From: Clostridia bacterium
Lineage (GTDB): Bacteria > Bacillota > Clostridia > Oscillospirales > CAG-272
Direction: 5' to 3'
Length of the DNA stretch: 44,563 nucleotides
Assembly: GCA_017461945.1 (NCBI GenBank)
Contig: JAFTSB010000064.1
Location: forward strand, 1-44,563
A program made the translations under genes and the position numbers. Under the pieces are notes generated by a model, which ran no database searches, was not told the DNA's origin, and worked only from the letters and a program-made list of their open reading frames with translations. Positions 1 through 7,463 of this stretch are shown here, piece after piece. The number at the start of each line of letters is the position of its first letter. Positions within the stretch are counted from its first letter, which is position 1.

Positions 1-105
1 CTCTATTATACCACATTATCGGAAATTTATCAATATGTTTTTCTAAACAAATTGAATTTATATCTTTCCTATGCCGCCGCGAATACGCACGGTAAAAGTC
101 GCTTT

Positions 106-306
106 TTATGTTCTTGTTCGTCCACTTGCACAATTTATGCCGAGTCTTTTTGACAGATCGAATATCGCGAAGCAGAAATTCTCGGTCGGTGTCAATGTTG
201 TCAGTGTCGGGTCGCCCTCGCGGATGCGCATAGTGCGGCGGATCTCCTTGGGAATGACCACGCGCCCGAGGTCATCAATGCGTCTGACAATTCCGGTTGC
301 TTTCAT
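106..306 (-). CDS. AbrB/SpoVT-type DNA-binding protein, C-terminus abnormal
   Basis: This is a short AbrB-family transcription factor of 66 residues. The first 33 residues (MKATGIVRRIDDLGRVVIPK onward to REGDP) are a near-perfect swapped-hairpin AbrB/SpoVT N-terminus. The start at 306 follows a clear AAGGAG seven bases upstream; the frame stays open further upstream but has no comparable ribosome site. After REGDP the family normally continues with a strand resembling LEIFTDREG, which is needed to close the fold. Here the frame instead reads TLTTLTPTEN and ends after a non-homologous tail. A different reading frame over the same bases encodes IDTDRE, close to the expected text, so a frameshift or decay is possible. 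The family controls transition-state and sporulation genes. DNA-binding residues are present, but whether it folds is doubtful. Confidence 0.75.
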   Translation of the reverse strand: MKATGIVRRIDDLGRVVIPKEIRRTMRIREGDPTLTTLTPTENFCFAIFDLSKRLGINCASGRTRT

Positions 307-375
307 ATCTAAACTCCTTGTTTTACAGTTTTTTGCGGCTGACAAGGGTATTGTTTGCAGTACCATCAAAAAATA

Positions 376-393
376 TCCATTACAAACAATGGA
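376..393. promoter_or_regulatory. small inverted repeat upstream of the AbrB-like gene
   Basis: TCCATT and AATGGA arms are separated by six bases, about 70 bases upstream of the AbrB-like start codon. This could be an autoregulatory site or a leader hairpin. I see no convincing promoter elements paired with it. Confidence 0.25.
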
Positions 394-513
394 AAAAGAA
401 AAAAGCAATACGTGTCAGCGTTTTTGTGACATTTTTACATCAAAGTGGTGCAAATCGCAGGCAAAAAGGAAAATATTTCCGCCCTTGAAAACAAGAAAAT
501 TTTCAAAAAGCAC

Positions 514-542
514 TTGACAATTTTCGCAAGCAATGCTATACT
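514..542 (+). promoter_or_regulatory. sigma-A type promoter of the trpB T-box leader
   Basis: TTGACA at 514-519 and TATACT at 537-542 are separated by 17 bases. Transcription would start near 549, just upstream of T-box stem I. Confidence 0.85.
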
Positions 543-554
543 GCAAGCATCACA

Positions 555-822
555 AACCGTTGAAGCGGAGATAACGTCACGTAAGCCTGCACAGAGAGCC
601 CGCGATGCTGTGAATCGGGTCAGAAGCTGCTTGACAAATGGACCGCTGAGGGTGTGGGACAAAGGCCTGCCGAGTATCCCACAACGTGTGACACGCGTCA
701 GCTGTCGGGGATATGCAGTATCCTGCAAAGAGCACGGCTTTGCCGTGAATCAAGGTGGCACCGCGGATTTGATCCGTCCTTGATAGAGTGGGCTCACTCT
801 GTTAAGGGCGATTTTTGTTTTT
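555..822 (+). ncRNA. T-box riboswitch, tryptophan specific (TGG specifier)
   Basis: This is a tRNA-sensing leader that controls the downstream trpB by transcription antitermination. The hallmark T-box sequence AAGGTGGCACCGCGG is at 752-766. Stem I contains AGAGAG followed by the usual distal GATGCTGTGA segment. The specifier is read as TGG at 639-641, followed by the conserved ACC..CTGAG context. The T-box bulge reads TGGC, so it would pair with a tRNA ending GCCA; bacterial tRNA-Trp carries discriminator G73, which independently supports Trp. A 13-bp terminator hairpin (778-790 with 795-807) and a T-run follow. Uncharged tRNA-Trp should stabilise the antiterminator and allow trpB expression. 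Confidence 0.95.
778..822 (+). terminator. T-box regulated intrinsic terminator
   Basis: The 13-bp stem pairs 778-790 with 795-807 around a GGCT loop, followed by ATTTTTGTTTTT. It is the off-state terminator of the Trp T-box. Confidence 0.92.
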
Positions 823-830
823 AGGAGGAA

Positions 831-878
831 ATGGCGATGCGCAACAGAATCAAACGATGGCGACTCTGCAATAGATAA
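831..878 (+). CDS. 15-codon Trp-containing short ORF between T-box and trpB
   Basis: A reading frame ATG...TAA encodes [16 protein letters not shown] strong AGGAGG at 823-828 lies only two bases before the first ATG but eight bases before the in-frame ATG at 837, so the product is more likely the 13-residue [13 protein letters not shown]. It lies just beyond the T-box terminator and would be transcribed only when tRNA-Trp is uncharged. Seven of its 13 residues are basic, and it has one Trp codon. It could be a leader peptide, a coupling device for trpB translation, or a chance frame. Nothing in the sequence proves translation beyond the ribosome site. Confidence 0.45.
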   Translation: MAMRNRIKRWRLCNR

Positions 879-924
879 AGCCGACGAGATCATAGAAATT
901 TTTGTATATAACGGAGGAAGAACC

Positions 925-2148
925 ATGAAATTCAGTGGTGTAGATTTTGATACCTATTTCAACCAATATCCCGACCAAAACGGCTATTTTGGTAAGTACG
1001 GCGGCGTGTTTGTAGACGACAAACTGAAGGCCGCTATGGCTGAGATCACCGAGGCCTATTATTCTATTTGCCAATCCCGCAAGTTTATCGCCGAGTTGCG
1101 CCGTATCCGCAAGGAATTTCAGGGCAGACCCACCCCGGTCACCCATCTGGAGCGCCTTTCCGATGCCCTTGGGGGCAAGGTGCAGCTGTATGCCAAGCGT
1201 GAGGATCTGAACCATTCCGGTGCCCATAAGCTGAACCATTGTATGGGCGAGGCGCTGCTGGCCAAGTACATGGGCAAGAAAAAGGTCATTGCCGAGACCG
1301 GTGCAGGGCAGCACGGCGTGGCGTTGGCCACCGCCGCCGCTTATTTCGGCTTGAAATGTGATATTTACATGGGCAGTGTGGATATCAAAAAACAGGCCCC
1401 GAACGTGGCGCGTATGAAGATATTGGGCGCCAATGTGATCGAGGTCACTCACGGTTTACAGACCTTGAAAGAGGCCGTGGATGCCGCTTTTGATGCCTAT
1501 AGCAAGGAGTATCAGGAGTCGATCTATTGCATTGGCTCGGTGCTGGGTCCCCATCCGTTCCCCATGATGGTGCGCGATTTCCAAAGTGTGGTGGGCATTG
1601 AGGCCAGAGAGCAGTTTATTGATATGACGGGCCATCTTCCCAGCGCCATTGTGGCGTGTGTGGGCGGTGGCTCCAATGCGGCAGGCCTATTTGCGGGCTT
1701 TTTGAATGACCCCGTGGATATTTACGGCGTAGAGCCTCTCGGTCGCGGCCCCAAGCTGGGGGATCACGCTGCCAGCCTGAAGTACGGCACCGAAGGCGTG
1801 ATGCACGGTTTTAACAGTATTATGCTCAAGGATGAAAACGGCGAGCCTGCCCCCGTGTATTCGGTGGCCAGCGGCTTGGATTATCCCTCCTCCGGCCCCG
1901 AGCACGCCTTTTTGCAGGAGATCGGCCGCGTAAAATATGATGTGATCAACGATGAGGAGACCATCGATGCCTTCTTCAAGCTGGCCCGTATGGAGGGTAT
2001 CATTCCTGCCATTGAAAGCTCCCATGCCGTGGCCTTTGGCATGAAGCTGGCAAAGCAAATGGAGCACGGCTCGGTGTTGATCAATCTTTCCGGCCGCGGC
2101 GACAAGGATATGGATTATGTGATCGAGCATTATGGTATCCGCTCTTGA
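925..2148 (+). CDS. trpB: tryptophan synthase beta chain
   Basis: This enzyme is the PLP-dependent beta subunit of tryptophan synthase and condenses indole with L-serine to give tryptophan in the cytosol. The 407 residues include the N-terminal NGYFGKYGG block, the PLP-binding lysine in HSGAHKLNH (about K102), the catalytic glutamate in AETGAGQHG (about E124), the phosphate-binding GGGSNAAG loop (247-254) and the C-terminal SGRGDKD motif. Length is normal for the classical TrpB type. The start is set by CGGAGGA shortly before the ATG. No trpA or other trp gene is nearby, so it may work with a TrpA encoded elsewhere or scavenge free indole. Expression is governed by the tryptophan T-box directly upstream, and a strong terminator follows, so it is monocistronic. 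Identification is firm. Confidence 0.97.
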   Translation: MKFSGVDFDTYFNQYPDQNGYFGKYGGVFVDDKLKAAMAEITEAYYSICQSRKFIAELRRIRKEFQGRPTPVTHLERLSDALGGKVQLYAKREDLNHSGAHKLNHCMGEALLAKYMGKKKVIAETGAGQHGVALATAAAYFGLKCDIYMGSVDIKKQAPNVARMKILGANVIEVTHGLQTLKEAVDAAFDAYSKEYQESIYCIGSVLGPHPFPMMVRDFQSVVGIEAREQFIDMTGHLPSAIVACVGGGSNAAGLFAGFLNDPVDIYGVEPLGRGPKLGDHAASLKYGTEGVMHGFNSIMLKDENGEPAPVYSVASGLDYPSSGPEHAFLQEIGRVKYDVINDEETIDAFFKLARMEGIIPAIESSHAVAFGMKLAKQMEHGSVLINLSGRGDKDMDYVIEHYGIRS

Positions 2149-2155
2149 TCATAGC

Positions 2156-2184
2156 AAAAAAAGCGCACCGTGTGCGCTTTTTTT
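2156..2184 (+). terminator. intrinsic terminator of trpB
   Basis: AGCGCAC (2162-2168) pairs with GTGCGCT (2172-2178) around CGT, with a run of T after it. It starts about a dozen bases after the trpB stop. Confidence 0.9.
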
Positions 2185-2235
2185 GTGCATTTCTTTTTTT
2201 GCCATATAGAGTTTTGATTCCTTTTTACAGCTTGC

Positions 2236-2264
2236 TTGACAATATATTACAAAAGTGTTATAAT
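2236..2264 (+). promoter_or_regulatory. consensus promoter of the CNNM/DtxR operon
   Basis: TTGACA (2236-2241) and TATAAT (2259-2264) have a 17-base spacer. This is a perfect sigma-A promoter, so regulation is likely to be by repression. Confidence 0.92.
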
Positions 2265-2272
2265 AATATGTA

Positions 2273-2292
2273 ACGCTAATTGACGATAGCGT
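2273..2292. promoter_or_regulatory. palindrome at the transcription start, candidate metalloregulator operator
   Basis: ACGCTA (2273-2278) and TAGCGT (2287-2292) form a 20-bp interrupted palindrome beginning where transcription should start. The operon's third gene encodes a DtxR-family repressor, and such repressors bind palindromes of this size over promoters. Assignment to that protein is inference; the repeat could also form an mRNA hairpin. Confidence 0.5.
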
Positions 2293-2323
2293 AAAAAATA
2301 GGTAAGGAGTTGGTTTCTTCCCC

Positions 2324-3661
2324 ATGGGCAGTATACCCTTATGGATCGTGTTTGCAATTTGTGTGATCGGCGGTGCTTATTTTGCGGCAACCGAAAGTTC
2401 TTTTTCGGCTGTCAATAAAATTAAGATCAAAACGCTGGCCGATGATGGCAACAAACGTGCCAAGGGCGTGATGTACGTCCTAAACCGATTCGACAAGGCA
2501 TTAACGACTTTGCTGGTCGGCAACAATGTCACTAAGATCGCAGGTGCATCGGTGTTTACGCTGATCGCCACCGAGATCTTTACCGAGACTCTGCACAAGG
2601 ATACGGCGTATATCAATTCGTTTGGTTTCTCTATTCTGTGCAGTGTGATGAGTACCTCGATCATTTTCTTGCTTAGTGAAATGATCCCGAAAAGCTTTGC
2701 CAACGACCGCAGCGAGAGTGTATCGCTTTTCTTTCAAGGCTCCCTGCGCCTTTTGATGAAGGTGCTGACCCCCATTTCCGCCTTTTTCAATCTGATCTCC
2801 AAGGGCGTTTCTAGGCTGGTTGCCAGCAAGGAGCCCGAGCCCTCCATTACCGAGGATGAGCTGACCGAGATCATTGATACGGCAGAGGAGGAGGGCGTTG
2901 TGGACGAGGAGCAGAGTGATATGATGAAATCGGCGCTGGAGTTTTCCGAGACCGTGGTGGGCGATATTATGACCATGGCCAAGGATATCGAGTCGATCAG
3001 CATCAATGCCACCACCGAGGAGATTTTGGAGGCCATTCGCAGCACCAATCACTCCCGTCTGCCCATTCGGTCCGGAAATTCCGACCGTATCATCGGTACC
3101 CTGCGTACCCGTGCCTTTTTAACAGAATACCGCCGCAATCCCAAGGTGAAGCTCCGCTCGGTAATGGTGCCGCCCTATACGGTCAAAACCAGCACCAAGA
3201 TCGACGATTTGCTGACCGAAATGCGCCAGCACAAGCGCCATATGGCGGTTGTGTTGGATGATGATAAGCAGCCGGTGGGCCTTGTGACCATTGAGGATAT
3301 TTTGGAGGAGCTGGTGGGCGAGATCTTTGACGAGGAAGACATCGTCGATCAGAATTTCCAGACCCTTGGCGGCAACAAATATCTGATCAATACACATATG
3401 CTGATGGGCAACGCTTATGAGCGTATGGGCCTTGGCAAGGCGCCCCGCTCTCTTGCGGCTAAGCCGATTCTTTCCTTTATGCTGGAAACACTGGGGCATT
3501 TGCCTGCAGAGGAGGAAAGCTTTTTGTATGAAACGCTGGAATTCACGGCCGAGACCGTGGAGGACGGCCGTGTGACACAGGTGCTGATCCACATCCTTGA
3601 CGAGGATGATCTGGCCGAGCTGGCTGCAGCAAAGGCCGAGGGCGAGGAGGTGGATGTATAA
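2324..3661 (+). CDS. CNNM/CorC-HlyC family membrane ion transporter (first copy)
   Basis: This 445-residue protein has the CNNM layout. An N-terminal DUF21 membrane domain (about residues 1-190) opens with a hydrophobic segment and the AATESSFSAVNK signature. A tandem CBS (Bateman) pair follows (about 205-335), including LPIRSGNSDRIIG and VVLDDDKQPVGLVTIEDILEELVGEIFDE, here cited only as landmarks. A CorC_HlyC domain ends the protein (about 345-430). The acidic stretch EEEGVVDEEQ before the CBS pair is typical. Family members move Mg, Co or other divalent cations, mostly outward, and are often mis-titled hemolysins. The nearest AAGGAG is about 14 bases before the ATG, longer than usual, and no better in-frame start is visible. 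The stop overlaps the next start by one base, so the two copies are translationally coupled. Confidence 0.92.
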   Translation: MGSIPLWIVFAICVIGGAYFAATESSFSAVNKIKIKTLADDGNKRAKGVMYVLNRFDKALTTLLVGNNVTKIAGASVFTLIATEIFTETLHKDTAYINSFGFSILCSVMSTSIIFLLSEMIPKSFANDRSESVSLFFQGSLRLLMKVLTPISAFFNLISKGVSRLVASKEPEPSITEDELTEIIDTAEEEGVVDEEQSDMMKSALEFSETVVGDIMTMAKDIESISINATTEEILEAIRSTNHSRLPIRSGNSDRIIGTLRTRAFLTEYRRNPKVKLRSVMVPPYTVKTSTKIDDLLTEMRQHKRHMAVVLDDDKQPVGLVTIEDILEELVGEIFDEEDIVDQNFQTLGGNKYLINTHMLMGNAYERMGLGKAPRSLAAKPILSFMLETLGHLPAEEESFLYETLEFTAETVEDGRVTQVLIHILDEDDLAELAAAKAEGEEVDV

Positions 3662-4971
3662 TGTTTGCAGAACACTTTTCTCAAATGTGGTGGGCCTATG
3701 TGGTCATTTTCGTGATGATCTGCCTGTCCGCCTATTTCTCCGCCTCGGAGATCGCCTTTAATACATCCAACAAAATGCGCCTGCGCCGTGCTGCTGATGC
3801 CGGCAGTACAACAGCAAAAGTAGCATACCGTATCACCGAAAAGTTTACCACGGCGCTGTCTGCGATCCTGATTGGCAACAACCTTGCCAACATCGCGGTG
3901 TCAACCTGTACTACGCTGATCGTGATGGATCTGTTTCCCAGAAATGTGGGCGTGGCTTCTACCGTTGCTACCATTCTGGTGACCATTGTGATCCTGATCT
4001 GCGGTGAGATCGTGCCTAAGATCCTATCCAAGCAAAAGGCCGATGTGGTGGTGCGCCTGGTGGCCATCCCCACCCGTGTGCTGACCATTATTCTGTCTCC
4101 GATCGTGGGCATTGTTATGGCATTGCTCTTTGTGTTGCGCAAGATCTGGGGCAGCGACCACAAAAACGATGAACCCACCGTAACCGAGGAGGAGCTGGTC
4201 TCCATCATCGACACCGTCGAGGAGGAGGGCGTCATCAACGAGGAACAGGGCGAGCTGCTGCAGTCCACCCTGGATTTCCACGACACCACCATTGAAAAGA
4301 TCATGACCCCCCGTATCGATATGACGGCGCTGGATATTGACAGCGATGAGGAAAAGAAAAACGAGCTACTCTCTGACCCCACCCAGTTCTCCCGTTTGCC
4401 CGTCTATGAGGAAAGCATTGATAACATCATTGGCATCTTGTCCTTGACCCGTTATTATAAGGCTACCTTGGATGAAGAAAAGCCGGATATCCGTTCGATG
4501 CTGCTCAAGCCCTGCAAGCTTCACAAAACTATGAAATTGCCCGCCGCGCTTACTAAACTGCGCGAGGCCAAGATGCATCTGGCCATCGTGATCGACGAGT
4601 TTGGCGGCACACTTGGCGTAGTGAGCATGGAGGATATTCTGGAGGAGCTGGTCGGTGATATCTGGGACGATACCGACGTGATCGTGACCGAATGTCACGC
4701 CACCGGCGATAACACCTATGAGGTGGTGGGCGAAATGAGCATTGACGACTGCTTTGAGCAGATCGACTTTGTGGCTCCCGAGGATTTTAGCTGTGAGTAT
4801 TCCACCATGGGCGGCTGGGCCGTTCAGATGCTGGAGGCCGACCCTCATGTGGGCGATAGCTTCCATTATGAAAATCTGTTTGTCATTGTGGCGCAAATGG
4901 ACGAGGAGCGTGTTACCAAGCTGACGCTTTTGGTCGAGCCCAAAGAAGAAGAAACAGAAGAAGAACTGTAA
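3661..4971 (+). CDS. CNNM/CorC-HlyC family membrane ion transporter (second copy)
   Basis: This is a 436-residue paralogue of the preceding protein with the same order: DUF21 membrane domain (about 1-180, with YFSASEIAFNTSNKMRLR near the front), paired CBS domains (about 205-335, with IDEFGGTLGVVSMEDILEEL) and a CorC_HlyC C-terminal domain. Its ATG overlaps the TAA of the upstream gene (TAATG), which favours equal production and perhaps a heterodimer, since CNNM proteins are dimers. The acidic tail PKEEETEEEL is extra. Divalent-cation export is the family role; substrate is not readable from sequence. A DtxR-type regulator follows after 24 bases in the same operon, so the cargo may be Mn, Fe or Co rather than only Mg; this is inference. 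Confidence 0.92.
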   Translation: MFAEHFSQMWWAYVVIFVMICLSAYFSASEIAFNTSNKMRLRRAADAGSTTAKVAYRITEKFTTALSAILIGNNLANIAVSTCTTLIVMDLFPRNVGVASTVATILVTIVILICGEIVPKILSKQKADVVVRLVAIPTRVLTIILSPIVGIVMALLFVLRKIWGSDHKNDEPTVTEEELVSIIDTVEEEGVINEEQGELLQSTLDFHDTTIEKIMTPRIDMTALDIDSDEEKKNELLSDPTQFSRLPVYEESIDNIIGILSLTRYYKATLDEEKPDIRSMLLKPCKLHKTMKLPAALTKLREAKMHLAIVIDEFGGTLGVVSMEDILEELVGDIWDDTDVIVTECHATGDNTYEVVGEMSIDDCFEQIDFVAPEDFSCEYSTMGGWAVQMLEADPHVGDSFHYENLFVIVAQMDEERVTKLTLLVEPKEEETEEEL

Positions 4972-4995
4972 TTTTCAAGCAAAAGGAGCAATTCC

Positions 4996-5364
4996 ATGTC
5001 CATTCACGAGTCCGGCGAAAACTATTTGGAGCAGATCTATGTACTCTCCCGTCAAAAGGATAAGATCCGTGCAGTGGATCTTTGCGCCGCCTTGGGCTTT
5101 TCGCGCCCCACAGTCAGCGTGATGCTGCGTGAGCTGCGCGCGGATGGTTTTGTGACTACAGCCGATAATGGCGGCCTTGCGCTGACCGAAAGCGGTGAGG
5201 AAATTGCCAAACGCATGTACGAGCGGCATTGCATCATTGCCGAGACCTTAATGGCCCTTGGCGTATCACACGATGTGGCCCTGGAGGATGCCTGCAAGAT
5301 CGAGCACGACATCAGCGAGGAGACCTTCTCCCGCATTCGCGAATATCTGGAAAAGCAAAAATAA
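4996..5364 (+). CDS. DtxR/MntR-family metal-dependent repressor
   Basis: This 122-residue protein matches the minimal DtxR/MntR architecture: an N-terminal winged helix (about 5-65, with SRPTVSVMLRELRADGF as the recognition region) and a metal-binding dimerisation helix bundle (about 66-122). Candidate ligands are N9, E12, H78, C100, E103 and H104. The DACKIEH segment keeps the Cys-x-x-Glu-His arrangement of iron-sensing DtxR and IdeR rather than the Glu-x-x-Glu-His of MntR, while position 9 is Asn. It lacks the SH3-like C-terminal domain of full DtxR. The ribosome site AAAGGAG fits the ATG. As last gene of the CNNM operon it probably senses the transported cation and represses the palindrome-bearing promoter. 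Confidence 0.9.
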   Translation: MSIHESGENYLEQIYVLSRQKDKIRAVDLCAALGFSRPTVSVMLRELRADGFVTTADNGGLALTESGEEIAKRMYERHCIIAETLMALGVSHDVALEDACKIEHDISEETFSRIREYLEKQK

Positions 5365-5370
5365 ACAGTA

Positions 5371-5403
5371 TCGCCCCGGTTACGTAACCGGGGCGATTTT
5401 TTA
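5371..5403 (+). terminator. terminator of the CNNM-DtxR operon
   Basis: A 12-bp stem pairs 5371-5382 with 5385-5396 (TCGCCCCGGTTA and its complement), followed by TTTTTT. It also separates the operon from the convergent AraC gene. Confidence 0.93.
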
Positions 5404-5430
5404 TATACGTATATGCGTTTTTTGTTATTT

Positions 5431-6225
5431 TTACGTTTTTTTGTCATCGCAAGGGTGATTTTCTTCGACAGGAGCGCGCTCGCCCGAGCGGCGCACCTCG
5501 CCGGGGGTGCGCTTGACGGATTTGGTGAACACACGGCAGAAATAATTGGTGGAGGAAAAGCCCAATCGTGCGGCGATCGCATCAATGGTGTCTTGGGTTT
5601 CCAAAAGCTCGCGCATGGCGCGCTGCATCAGCAAATTGTTTTTGTAGGTCAGCGGAGAAACGTGCATCAGCGATTGAAACAAGGTGAAAAAATGGGGCTC
5701 ACTGTATCCGCACAGCGCCGCCAGATCGGCCACCTTGACGGGCTCTGTGCAATGGGTCTGCAGATATTCTACAGCAGGGCGGATCTTGGAATATTTGGGA
5801 ACGTAATCGCTGCGCGCCATGTTGCCGTAAAGCTGGGCCAGCAGAGAATAAAAGCTTGCCATGGCCCGAAGGGGATCCTGCTGTTGCTGTTGAAAGATCG
5901 TGTGCAGCAGCTCGCCGGGGTAATCGTGCAGGATCTGAAAGCGGAAATCCGAAAAGGCCATCGGGTCGGTAAAGGCAAAGCTGATGGAATACCACGTTAC
6001 TTGCGGATCACCGATCCAAAGAGAATAGTATTCGGTCTCCGCGGCAATATAGATCAGATCCCCTGCACGGGCGGAGTAGTTCTGGCCATCCAGCCAGAAC
6101 TCGGCACTGCCGTGGAGCAGATATCCAATGCAGGGGTGAGGGAAGGTGATGAATTTCCTGGCGCGCATTTGGTAATAGGAAAGCTGTTTGATGCCAAAAT
6201 CGGTCAGCAAAGGAAGGTCACTCAT
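5431..6225 (-). CDS. AraC-family transcriptional regulator (first)
   Basis: This 264-residue regulator has an N-terminal cupin-like sensor (about 15-140, with HGSAEFWLDGQ and ARAGDLIYI) and a C-terminal pair of AraC helix-turn-helix motifs (about 155-250). The second HTH reads AARLGFSSTNYFCRVFTKSVKRTPGEVR, which is the family signature region. The start is placed at 6225 because TTTTGGAG lies eight bases before that ATG; an in-frame ATG at 6243 has no ribosome site. It is divergent from a medium-chain dehydrogenase gene, and their promoters overlap, so it most likely controls that gene and itself. The inducer is probably a sugar or glycoside, as for most AraC proteins with cupin sensors, but this is not shown. 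Confidence 0.92.
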   Translation of the reverse strand: MSDLPLLTDFGIKQLSYYQMRARKFITFPHPCIGYLLHGSAEFWLDGQNYSARAGDLIYIAAETEYYSLWIGDPQVTWYSISFAFTDPMAFSDFRFQILHDYPGELLHTIFQQQQQDPLRAMASFYSLLAQLYGNMARSDYVPKYSKIRPAVEYLQTHCTEPVKVADLAALCGYSEPHFFTLFQSLMHVSPLTYKNNLLMQRAMRELLETQDTIDAIAARLGFSSTNYFCRVFTKSVKRTPGEVRRSGERAPVEENHPCDDKKT

Positions 6226-6264
6226 ATTGTACTCCAAAATCATAGGATTGTGCTATTTTATACC

Positions 6265-6293
6265 AGTATAACATCTTGATTTTATGCTGTCAA
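6265..6293 (-). promoter_or_regulatory. promoter of the first AraC gene
   Basis: On the minus strand TTGACA (6288-6293) and TATACT (6265-6270) are separated by 17 bases. It physically overlaps the divergent promoter of the dehydrogenase gene. Confidence 0.85.
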
Positions 6294-6304
6294 TAGAGTA
6301 TAAT
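6276..6304 (+). promoter_or_regulatory. promoter of the dehydrogenase gene, overlapping the AraC promoter
   Basis: TTGATT (6276-6281) and TATAAT (6299-6304) have a 17-base spacer. Because it shares DNA with the opposite promoter, the two probably compete for RNA polymerase. Confidence 0.8.
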
Positions 6305-6334
6305 GAAATCATCAAACCATTGGAGGTAACCTAT

Positions 6335-7348
6335 ATGAACATAAAGCAGATCATTTTTCCGCGCCCCAACTGTGCCGAGCTGATTGAGACCGCGAAAGTC
6401 CCCAAGACTCCTTATGACGTGGTGGTCAAGACTGAGGTCAGTACCATCAGCCCCGGCACCGAGCGTGCCAACATCACGGGCGACGCGAATGTGGCCGGCA
6501 GACACGCACCCGACACCACCTTCCCACGCTCCAGCGGCTATAACTCTGCCGGCGTGGTGGTCAGTGTTGGCGAAGCCGTTACAAGCGTTGCCCCCGGTGA
6601 TCGCGTGGTGGTCTACTGGGGCAAGCATCAGGATTATAACATCGTGCCCGAGGAGCAGGTGGTGAAAATGCCCGACGCCGTTTCCTTTGAGGAGGGCGCG
6701 TTGTCCTTTATCGCTACCTTTCCTTTGGCAGCCATCCGCAAGACCGGATTGGAGATCGGTGAATCGGCGATGGTGATGGGCCTGGGCCTGTTGGGGCAGC
6801 TGGGCATTCGGTTGCTTCGCGCCGCAGGTGCGTATCCGGTGATTGGTGTTGACCCCGTGGAATCTCGTCGTCAGGAGGCCTTGGACGGCGGCGCTGATTA
6901 TGTATTTGACCCCTTTGAGGCTGATTTTGCCGAAAAGGTAAAGGCTGTGACCGGTGGGGGCGTTAAGGTTTGTATCGAGGTGACCGGTGTCGGTGCCGGT
7001 ATGGATGGTGCCCTGGATTGCATGGCCAAGTTCGGCCGCATGGCATTGCTTGGCTGCACCCGTGACAAAAATTTCAATATTGACTATTATCGCAAGGTGC
7101 ATTGCCCCGGCATCACGCTGATCGGCGCACATACCAATGCACGCCCCAAGACAGAGTCTCATCCCGGCTATTTTACGCACCGTGATGACATTAACGCTGT
7201 GCTTCACCTGCAGGTGGGCGGCCGCCTGGATTTCAAGCCTATGCTGACCGCAAAATACAGCCCCGACCAGTGCGCCGCCGTTTACGGCCGCATCATAAAC
7301 GACCGCTCCTTCCCCACGGTGGCTCAGTTCGACTGGAGTCGCTTATAA
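6335..7348 (+). CDS. medium-chain dehydrogenase/reductase, zinc-alcohol-dehydrogenase-like
   Basis: This 337-residue cytosolic oxidoreductase belongs to the MDR superfamily. It has an N-terminal GroES-like domain (about 1-130, with STISPGTERAN and PGDRVVVYWG) and a C-terminal Rossmann NAD(P)-binding domain with MGLGLLGQLGIRLLRA around residues 150-165. The usual Cys/His zinc ligands of alcohol dehydrogenases are not evident, and the SPGTER motif resembles sugar- or polyol-acting bi-domain oxidoreductases. The start at 6335 is chosen because GGAGG lies eight bases upstream; the frame is open earlier but without a ribosome site. It faces the AraC regulator and precedes a second MDR gene after 115 bases. 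Substrate unknown; a keto-sugar or sugar alcohol is a reasonable guess. Confidence 0.88.
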   Translation: MNIKQIIFPRPNCAELIETAKVPKTPYDVVVKTEVSTISPGTERANITGDANVAGRHAPDTTFPRSSGYNSAGVVVSVGEAVTSVAPGDRVVVYWGKHQDYNIVPEEQVVKMPDAVSFEEGALSFIATFPLAAIRKTGLEIGESAMVMGLGLLGQLGIRLLRAAGAYPVIGVDPVESRRQEALDGGADYVFDPFEADFAEKVKAVTGGGVKVCIEVTGVGAGMDGALDCMAKFGRMALLGCTRDKNFNIDYYRKVHCPGITLIGAHTNARPKTESHPGYFTHRDDINAVLHLQVGGRLDFKPMLTAKYSPDQCAAVYGRIINDRSFPTVAQFDWSRL

Positions 7349-7463
7349 GCGGCACCGGCGCAAAGCCCAATCGGCGGCAGTTGGTTGATGGTGTAACGGA
7401 TAGCCGCAAGATTTTTGATGGAATATCTACTTGTAAGACACGATCTATGAAAGGAACTTCTTT

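Noticed and set aside
2324-4971. Hemolysin annotation for the CNNM pair
   Set aside because: The HlyC-type name is historical. DUF21, CBS and CorC_HlyC domains indicate divalent-cation transport, and no toxin feature is present.
5403-5414. 12-bp palindrome ATATACGTATAT
   Set aside because: It is AT-rich and lies between two convergent gene ends just after a terminator, so a regulatory role is unlikely.
5413-6279. 288-codon frame antisense to the first AraC gene
   Set aside because: The AraC frame has clear cupin and HTH motifs, a promoter and a ribosome site; the opposite frame has none of these.
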